A stretch of 64,000 bases of DNA from Chania fonticola_B. GTDB lineage: Bacteria > Pseudomonadota > Gammaproteobacteria > Enterobacterales > Enterobacteriaceae. Made by a program: the position numbers and the translations under genes. The notes beneath the pieces were generated by a model that saw nothing but the letters and a program-made list of their open reading frames with translations, had not been told where the DNA came from and searched no databases. Each line of letters starts with the position of its first letter. Positions within the stretch are counted from its first letter, which is position 1. Where the stretch lies: NCBI RefSeq assembly GCF_048537545.1, contig NZ_CP183218.1; one strand, 5' to 3'. Below are positions 58,207 through 64,000 of the stretch, in pieces.

Positions 58207-60810
58207 ATGATTCAAATTGACTTGCCCACGCTGGTAAACCGCCTTAATCCCATCGCCCGCCATGCCCTGGAGGCCGCGGCGGCGCACTGCGTCAGCCTGC
58301 AGGAAGCGGAAGTGACGGTCTCGCAGGTATTAATGCAGATGGTCGCCAGCCCCTTAAGCGACGTCAGGGTGATCCTTAATCATGCTGGCGTGGACACTGA
58401 CGCATTGCGTGAGTCACTCGATCAACGTATTTCCGGCTATCAGTCGGTCACTCAGGCTTATCCCAGCTTCTCGCCTTTGCTGGTGGAGTGGTTGCAGGAC
58501 AGTTGGCTATTGGCATCGGCCGAAATGGATCACAGCCAGTTGCGCGGCGGGGTGATGTTACTGACTTTACTGCTGAGCCCTATGCGTTATCTCACACCGG
58601 CGGCCAGCCGGTTGTTATCCCCGGTGAATCGCGAGCTATTGCGCCAGAACTTTGCTGATTGGACCGCCGATTCCGCAGAAGCTCCTCGGGTAGCGAAAGC
58701 GGGCGATAAAACCGCAACTGCCGCCGCCAATGGCGAAAGTTTACTGGCGCGCTATGCCAGCAACATGACCGAGCAGGCCCGTAAAGGCACGCTAGATCCG
58801 GTGCTGTGCCGCGACGAGGAAATCGACCTGATGATCGATATCCTGTGCCGCCGCCGCAAGAACAACCCGATCGTGGTGGGTGAGGCAGGCGTGGGTAAAA
58901 GCGCTCTGATCGAAGGCCTGGCGCTGCGTATCGTGGACGGCCAGGTGCCGGAAAAGCTGCGCAACAGCGAACTGATGACGCTGGATCTCGGCGCGTTGCA
59001 GGCCGGTGCGGCGGTAAAAGGCGAGTTCGAAAAGCGCTTCAAAGGGATCATGGCGGAAGTTGCCCAGTCGGCCACGCCGATCATCCTGTTTATTGATGAA
59101 GCCCATACGCTGATCGGCGCGGGCAATCAGCAGGGTGGCCTAGATATCTCCAACCTGCTGAAACCGGCGTTGGCGCGCGGTGAGCTGAAAACCATCGCCG
59201 CCACCACCTGGAGCGAATACAAAAAGTATTTTGAGAAGGATGCCGCGCTGTCGCGCCGTTTCCAACTGGTGAAAGTCTCTGAGCCGAGTGCCGAAGAGGC
59301 CACGGTGATCATGCGCGGCCTGCGCACTATCTATGAGAAGGCGCATGGCGTGCTGATCGACGACGAGGCGCTACAGGCGTCGGCGGTGCTCAGCGATCGC
59401 TATCTCTCTGGCCGCCAACTGCCGGACAAGGCTATCGACGTGCTTGATACCGCCGCCGCGCGGGTGGCGATCAACCTGACTTCGGCACCGCGTCAGGTAT
59501 CGGCACTGAAAACGCAGCTGCACCAGCAGGCGATGGAAATCCAGATGTTGGAGCGTGAACAGCGCCTCAACCTGAGCCAGCCGGATGAGCGTTTATCGGT
59601 GTTACAACAACAGCGCGCTGAGATCGAACAGCAACTGGCGGACCTGAATGCCAGTTGGCAAACCCAGCAGCAGTTGGTGCAGCAGATCATCGCCCTGCGG
59701 GCAGAGCTGCTGACGCAGGAAGAAAACGCGACGGAAGAACAGGTTATTAATCTGGCTGCGCTGGGTGCCGAGCTGGAACAACTGCAACAGCATCAGACCC
59801 TGGTTTCTCCACACGTGGATAAACATCAGATCGCGGCAGTGATCGCCGAGTGGACCGGCGTGCCGTTAAACCGCCTGTCGCAGAGTGAACTGTCGGTGGT
59901 CACCGAGCTGCCAACGTATCTTGGCGAGCAGATCAAAGGCCAGGAAACCGCGATCCACTGCCTGCATCAGCATCTGCTGACCGCCAGGGCCGATTTGCGC
60001 CGTCCGGGTCGCCCAATGGGTGCTTTCCTGCTGGTGGGGCCAAGCGGCGTGGGTAAAACCGAGACCGTATTGCAGATCTCCGAGCTGTTGTACGGCGGGC
60101 GCCACTATCTCACCACCATCAACATGTCCGAGTTCCAGGAGAAACACACCGTTTCGCGCCTGATCGGTTCACCGCCGGGCTATGTGGGCTATGGCGAAGG
60201 CGGCGTGTTGACTGAAGCCATCCGCCAGAAACCCTATTCGGTGGTGCTGCTCGACGAAGTCGAAAAAGCCCACCCCGACGTGCTCAACCTGTTCTATCAG
60301 GCGTTCGACAAGGGTGAACTGGCCGACGGCGAAGGCCGCATCATCGACTGTAAAAACGTGGTGTTCTTCCTGACCTCCAACCTGGGCTATCAGACCATTG
60401 TCGATCACGCCGAACAGCCGGAACTGCTGGGCGAACTGCTGTATCCCGAGCTGGCGGCCTTCTTCAAACCGGCCCTGCTGGCGCGTATGGAAGTGGTGCC
60501 TTACCTGCCGCTGGGCAAGGACACGCTGCAAACCATCATCCACGGCAAGCTCAAACGCCTGGATAACCTGCTGCGCCAGCGCTTTAACGCCGAAGTGGTG
60601 ATTGAGCCTGAGGTGATCGAAGAGATCCTGCTGCGCGCCACCCGTGCCGAGAACGGGGCGCGCATGCTGGAGTCGATTATCGACGGGGCGTTGTTACCAC
60701 CGGTTTCCCTACTGCTATTGCAAAAAATGGCGGCAGGTACGGCAATCAGCCATATCCGCATTGCCACGGAGGGAAATGCGTTTACCGCACAGGTCGAGGA
60801 GGCGCTATGA
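58207..60810 (+). CDS. clpV: T6SS sheath-recycling ATPase ClpV (TssH)
   Basis: An 867-aa AAA+ unfoldase of the ClpB/HSP100 family that disassembles contracted TssBC sheaths. It has an N-terminal domain (1-160), first AAA+ with Walker A GEAGVGKS (225-232), a coiled-coil middle domain (about 420-530, rich in Q and L), and second AAA+ with Walker A GPSGVGKT (611-618). EHRTVSRL-type (here EKHTVSRLIGSPPGYVG) and arginine-finger regions are normal. It overlaps the next gene by 4 bp. It lacks an IGF/ClpP loop, as expected for ClpV. Confidence 0.96.
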   Translation: MIQIDLPTLVNRLNPIARHALEAAAAHCVSLQEAEVTVSQVLMQMVASPLSDVRVILNHAGVDTDALRESLDQRISGYQSVTQAYPSFSPLLVEWLQDSWLLASAEMDHSQLRGGVMLLTLLLSPMRYLTPAASRLLSPVNRELLRQNFADWTADSAEAPRVAKAGDKTATAAANGESLLARYASNMTEQARKGTLDPVLCRDEEIDLMIDILCRRRKNNPIVVGEAGVGKSALIEGLALRIVDGQVPEKLRNSELMTLDLGALQAGAAVKGEFEKRFKGIMAEVAQSATPIILFIDEAHTLIGAGNQQGGLDISNLLKPALARGELKTIAATTWSEYKKYFEKDAALSRRFQLVKVSEPSAEEATVIMRGLRTIYEKAHGVLIDDEALQASAVLSDRYLSGRQLPDKAIDVLDTAAARVAINLTSAPRQVSALKTQLHQQAMEIQMLEREQRLNLSQPDERLSVLQQQRAEIEQQLADLNASWQTQQQLVQQIIALRAELLTQEENATEEQVINLAALGAELEQLQQHQTLVSPHVDKHQIAAVIAEWTGVPLNRLSQSELSVVTELPTYLGEQIKGQETAIHCLHQHLLTARADLRRPGRPMGAFLLVGPSGVGKTETVLQISELLYGGRHYLTTINMSEFQEKHTVSRLIGSPPGYVGYGEGGVLTEAIRQKPYSVVLLDEVEKAHPDVLNLFYQAFDKGELADGEGRIIDCKNVVFFLTSNLGYQTIVDHAEQPELLGELLYPELAAFFKPALLARMEVVPYLPLGKDTLQTIIHGKLKRLDNLLRQRFNAEVVIEPEVIEEILLRATRAENGARMLESIIDGALLPPVSLLLLQKMAAGTAISHIRIATEGNAFTAQVEEAL

Positions 60811-61589
60811 GGCAACGGCTGAAATGCTTACTGGCGCTGCTGGAAAACGATTCGGTCGAGCATTTGGTCCATGGCTTTTTGACGCTGGATCACCACCGTC
60901 ACGGGTTCGACGGCTTGATGGTGGCGATGTTCAACGCCAGCGAGGGGCAGTTGGAATGCCTCCGCCTGTCTGATGCCAACCGGCGCGCTACGGTGAAGCT
61001 GGAAGCCGATATCGAAGATACCAACCACCCTTTGGTGCGGGTGCTGCGTAATGGCGCGCCCGAAGTCTGGTACGCGCTCAATCGCGGGGTGCGCATTGAA
61101 GATGACGGTTTTCGCGGCTTTATTGAGGCGTTGCCCAACGGTTGCAGCATGTATGGCGTACCGCTGTTTGATTTTCAGGGGCGGGCCTGCGGGGTGATTG
61201 CGGTGTTTGCCGAGGATATCGATCGATTTGTGGACAGCCGGGGCATGTTCTCTATCTATTGCCAGATTTTTCAGCACCGCCTCAACAAGCTGCAAGAGGT
61301 AGAGCATCTGCGATCGCAACTGGTCCAACTGCGATCGATGTTCAAGGTGCGTGAAAAACAGTTGGATGAGCTGATGGTCTCGCTGAGCACCTCCGACGTT
61401 TCCACCTCGCCAGAGCTATCACGCGATTACAGCAAGATAGATGACCTGTCTAGCGCGGTGGAGGCGTTTGAAGCCGCGGTACTGACGCAGCGCCAGCGTC
61501 TGTACGGCAATGACAAAAACCGCATCGCCGACAGCCTGGGGATCACGCCGCGCACCCTGGGTTACAAGTTGGCGAAATACAGGTGTTAG
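60807..61589 (+). CDS. VasH-like regulator lacking the AAA+ domain
   Basis: A 260-aa protein with an N-terminal GAF-like sensor region (about 1-155; FDGLMVAMFNASEGQLECLRL, SMYGVPLFDFQGRACGVIAVF), a helical linker (about 160-190) and a Fis-type HTH at the end (RIADSLGITPRTLGYKLAKY). This is the layout of the sigma-54 activator VasH with the central AAA+ module missing; no Walker A or GAFTGA is present. It cannot itself open sigma-54 promoters. It may be a co-regulator, an anti-activator, or a sigma-70 regulator. It lies within the T6SS operon, overlapping clpV by 4 bp. Confidence 0.75.
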   Translation: MRQRLKCLLALLENDSVEHLVHGFLTLDHHRHGFDGLMVAMFNASEGQLECLRLSDANRRATVKLEADIEDTNHPLVRVLRNGAPEVWYALNRGVRIEDDGFRGFIEALPNGCSMYGVPLFDFQGRACGVIAVFAEDIDRFVDSRGMFSIYCQIFQHRLNKLQEVEHLRSQLVQLRSMFKVREKQLDELMVSLSTSDVSTSPELSRDYSKIDDLSSAVEAFEAAVLTQRQRLYGNDKNRIADSLGITPRTLGYKLAKYRC

Positions 61590-61591
61590 CT

Positions 61592-62257
61592 ATGAATACG
61601 TGGTTATTGATCGGTTCGTTACTGCTTTCCGGCAGCCATTCAGCCACCGAGTGGCTAAGTGGCCTGTCGCTGTCGCAGCCTGAAGGGGATGCGCATCAGT
61701 TGGCGCTGCTGATGAACTGCCGCAGTGAAAGCTCGCCGCTGGTGCGTCTGGACTGTTACGACAACGCGTTGTCAGCGGCCAGCGGCGACAATCCTGGTCA
61801 GGTACAGGCCGGGCCAGCCTGGCAGCGAGCAATGGCGCAGGAAAAAGGCCGCCGCGATCACTCGACGGCATTCCTGATAAGCGAAGGGCAGGGCAACAAC
61901 CCGCAGGTGGTGCTGACCACGCCAGCGATTGGTGTGCCACCACCGCGGCCAGTGCTGATGCTGAGCTGCATCGACAACATTACCCGTTTGCAGATCGCCT
62001 TGGTCGGTCCGCAAAAAGACGGTGCGGTGACGCTAACGGCGGATAGCGACCGGTTTAACGTGCAGTGGTTCCTGCGTGAAAACGGCTATCTGCTGGAATC
62101 CAGCCGGGGCCTGGCCGGTATTGATGAGATCAAGCGGTTGATGTCGGCGCAGACGCTGACGATCGACGGTACCAACGGCGGGTTACCCCGTCTGACATTT
62201 AATATTTCGCAGTTAACGCCAGCGCTGAAACCGCTGCGTAACGCCTGCCACTGGTGA
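61592..62257 (+). CDS. T6SS-associated protein TagO/VasI
   Basis: A 221-aa VasI/TagO-like protein with a signal peptide (MNTWLLIGSLLLSGSHSATE) and paired cysteines around MNCRSESSPLVRLDCYDNAL, followed by a beta-rich domain (VLMLSCIDNITRLQIAL). It is exported to the periplasm; its function is not well defined. ATG 61592 is used rather than an in-frame GTG three codons earlier that overlaps the previous stop. Confidence 0.75.
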   Translation: MNTWLLIGSLLLSGSHSATEWLSGLSLSQPEGDAHQLALLMNCRSESSPLVRLDCYDNALSAASGDNPGQVQAGPAWQRAMAQEKGRRDHSTAFLISEGQGNNPQVVLTTPAIGVPPPRPVLMLSCIDNITRLQIALVGPQKDGAVTLTADSDRFNVQWFLRENGYLLESSRGLAGIDEIKRLMSAQTLTIDGTNGGLPRLTFNISQLTPALKPLRNACHW

Positions 62258-62262
62258 GGACT

Positions 62263-63657
62263 ATGGATAGCACGTCACAACATCCCTGGCATGCATTATT
62301 GCTGACGCCGCTGACGCCCGAGCAGACCGCCAAGGCGTTGGCCGATGACGATCCGCAATGGGAGCATATTGACAGCCAGATGGTCAAAGTGGGTTCACTG
62401 ACCCACAGCTCGCTGAATATCGATGACCTTCAGCAGCAGGCGATGGCTCTGCTGTCGCAAAAAAGCAAAGACTTCCGTTTGGTGGTGCACCTGCTGCGTA
62501 CCTTGCAGCACGGCGGCGAGCCGGGCGACCTGATGCTGGCGATCTCCTTGCTGACCGCCTACGTGCAGAACTTCTGGACCAGCGCCTGGCCGTTGAACCC
62601 GCTGCATAAGCGCCGCTTTGCCCAGCAGATCCTCAAGCGTTTTGACAGCGCCAGCGGCAGCTTTAGCCAACGGGCGACGGATGCCCAACGCCAGGATGTA
62701 CAAGGTTTGCTGGCACATCTGGCCCAGGTCTGGCACAGCGACGAACCGGCCCTGGCGAAAGAGGTGGATAGCCTGCGAACCAGCTATGCGCGGTTGCCTA
62801 CTCGCACCGTTGAACCGGTGGTTGAGGAGGAAGAACGCCCTCAGTCTGGTGCGGCATCGACATCAACCACTGCCAGCAGAACGATCAGCCCCAGCCTGAG
62901 CATTGATAGCTCCAGCGATAAAGCCTGGCGGCAAACGCTGCTGAAAATGGCGGATTTGCTGTGTGAACTGCACCCCGAGGCCGCCATTGGTTTCCGCCTG
63001 CGTCGCCATGCCCTCTGGGGCAGTTTGACCGCGCCACCGATAGCGCAGGCCGATGGACGCACGCCGCTGGCAGCCGTTTCTGTCGATCGCATGGCCGATT
63101 ATCTGGGGCGCGTGGCCACTGCGGATCTGGCCCTGTGGCAACAGGTAGAACAGAGCCTGGCGCTGGCCCCTTACTGGCTGGATGGTCACGCGCTTTCGGC
63201 GCAGATCGCTATTCGGCTGGGATACGCAGGGGTTGCGCAGGCCATACGCGACGAACTGAGCGCCTTTATCGAGCGCATGCCGGCGTTAACCACCCTTTAC
63301 TTTACCGATATGACGCCATTCCTCTCCCCTGAATCTGCCAGCTGGTTACAGCAGGATACGGGTGCCAAAGGGGGAGGTCACACTATTGAACAGGATGAAA
63401 TTTGGCAATGCTATCAACAGCAAGGACTGGAAGCCGCGTTACAGATGATCGATCGGCAATCGCAGCAAGCCGAACCCAGGGACCGTTTTTACCTGCAATT
63501 GCTCAGCGCCCAGCTACTGGAAAAAGCGGGGATGACGGCGCTGGCACAGCAGCACTACCACAACCTGTTGCAGGTGGGGCAGCAAGTGCAGCTAAGCGAA
63601 TGGGAACCGGCGTTGATCGCCTTGCTTACAGACAAGCAGCGGCAGCTCAAGCCGTGA
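62263..63657 (+). CDS. tssA: T6SS assembly protein TssA (ImpA_N/VasJ type)
   Basis: A 464-aa TssA-family protein: ImpA_N domain in the first half (HIDSQMVKVGSLTHSSLNIDDL, HLLRTLQHGGEPGDLMLAISLLTAYVQNFW) and a long C-terminal helical region, with a Ser/Thr-rich linker at about 190-215. This length fits the VasJ-like class. TssA caps and guides tube-sheath polymerisation. ATG 62263 is preferred to GTG 62254 because GGTGAGG serves as its RBS. Confidence 0.88.
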   Translation: MDSTSQHPWHALLLTPLTPEQTAKALADDDPQWEHIDSQMVKVGSLTHSSLNIDDLQQQAMALLSQKSKDFRLVVHLLRTLQHGGEPGDLMLAISLLTAYVQNFWTSAWPLNPLHKRRFAQQILKRFDSASGSFSQRATDAQRQDVQGLLAHLAQVWHSDEPALAKEVDSLRTSYARLPTRTVEPVVEEEERPQSGAASTSTTASRTISPSLSIDSSSDKAWRQTLLKMADLLCELHPEAAIGFRLRRHALWGSLTAPPIAQADGRTPLAAVSVDRMADYLGRVATADLALWQQVEQSLALAPYWLDGHALSAQIAIRLGYAGVAQAIRDELSAFIERMPALTTLYFTDMTPFLSPESASWLQQDTGAKGGGHTIEQDEIWQCYQQQGLEAALQMIDRQSQQAEPRDRFYLQLLSAQLLEKAGMTALAQQHYHNLLQVGQQVQLSEWEPALIALLTDKQRQLKP

Positions 63658-63688
63658 TGGCCAGGGAAGGGAACAGGAGCGTTAACGC

Positions 63689-64000
63689 ATGAAATTGCCC
63701 TCATTTATTCATTTTGCCAGACCGGCCGTTCCGCGCATCAAAGCCTCGGTGCCGGTGGTGCTGGCGCTGTTGGCCTGTATCGGCTTGATTTGGGTCTGGA
63801 TTTACGGGCCGGAATGGAAGCTGAAGGATTACCAACCGTTCGAACCTTTGCTGAGCCGCTGGTTAGTGACTGCATTGGTGGTGCTGCTGGCGGTGTGCTG
63901 GCTCACCTTCAAAATGGTGCGGCGTTTACAGCAGTTGGAAAAGCTGCAGCTGCAGGCCAAAACGCAGGTCGACGATCCGATCCTGGCCGATATCGAACAG
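63689..64000 (+). CDS. tssM: T6SS inner-membrane protein TssM (IcmF), N-terminal part
   Basis: The first 104 codons of TssM; the gene continues past the window. Two transmembrane segments are visible (about residues 21-41, VPVVLALLACIGLIWVWI, and 60-76, VTALVVLLAVCWL), with PEWK between them, then the start of the cytoplasmic domain. AGGAG at 63675-63679 is 9 nt from ATG 63689. Position after tssA and the paired helices support the call. Confidence 0.88.
   Translation, partial: MKLPSFIHFARPAVPRIKASVPVVLALLACIGLIWVWIYGPEWKLKDYQPFEPLLSRWLVTALVVLLAVCWLTFKMVRRLQQLEKLQLQAKTQVDDPILADIEQ

Overview
The window reads as part of an enterobacterial chromosome, most likely Serratia or a close Yersiniaceae relative. 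Pointers are a waaQ/waaL-type LPS pair, a hydrogenase-4/formate hydrogenlyase locus with selenocysteine-containing FdhF, an FhlA regulator and a complete-looking type VI secretion operon. This placement is an inference; no rRNA or tRNA gene was seen.

Layout. (1) 1-2010: the end of an ABC-transporter ATPase gene and a DppA-type peptide-binding protein. (2) 2011-2778: an AT-rich, probably regulatory gap. (3) 2779-19039: a co-directional 11-gene natural-product cluster. It holds a two-module NRPS (C-A-PCP-C-A-PCP-TE), FAD monooxygenase, stand-alone condensation-type acyltransferase, SDR, cytochrome P450, SnoaL-like protein, FabH-like ketosynthase, acyl carrier protein, methyltransferase, MFS exporter and a ClpP-like peptidase. 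The first A domain carries the EntF-type serine code. The second carries a code close to the proline code. A Ser/Pro two-module NRPS followed by a flavin monooxygenase is the plan of the brabantamide/legonmycin/pyrrolizixenamide/azabicyclene family of bicyclic alkaloids. The terminal ClpP paralogue fits the idea of a ClpP-directed product with a built-in resistant target. This is the most exciting part of the window.

(4) 19101-21519 (minus): waaL-type O-antigen ligase and waaQ-type heptosyltransferase. (5) 21800-39479: formate hydrogenlyase-2. On the minus strand are fdhF (with in-frame Sec UGA), hycI, hyfJ-A and hydN; on the plus strand are hypA, a hypC-family gene and fhlA. Three sigma-54 type promoters and a candidate FhlA site link these units into one formate regulon. 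A 342-bp element with 44-bp inverted ends sits in the divergent region. (6) 39562-47601: a sugar/polyol locus feeding D-xylulose. It encodes an ABC importer, xylulokinase, polyol dehydrogenase, D-lyxose isomerase-like cupin and LacI-type regulator, with two identical operator-like palindromes 160 bp apart. (7) 47686-64000: T6SS, with hcp divergent from tssB-C-E-F-G-tagH-tssJ-K-L-H, a VasH-like regulator lacking its AAA+ domain, tagO/vasI, tssA and the start of tssM.

No transposase, integrase, CRISPR array, tRNA, phosphopantetheinyl transferase or MbtH-like gene was recognised in the window.
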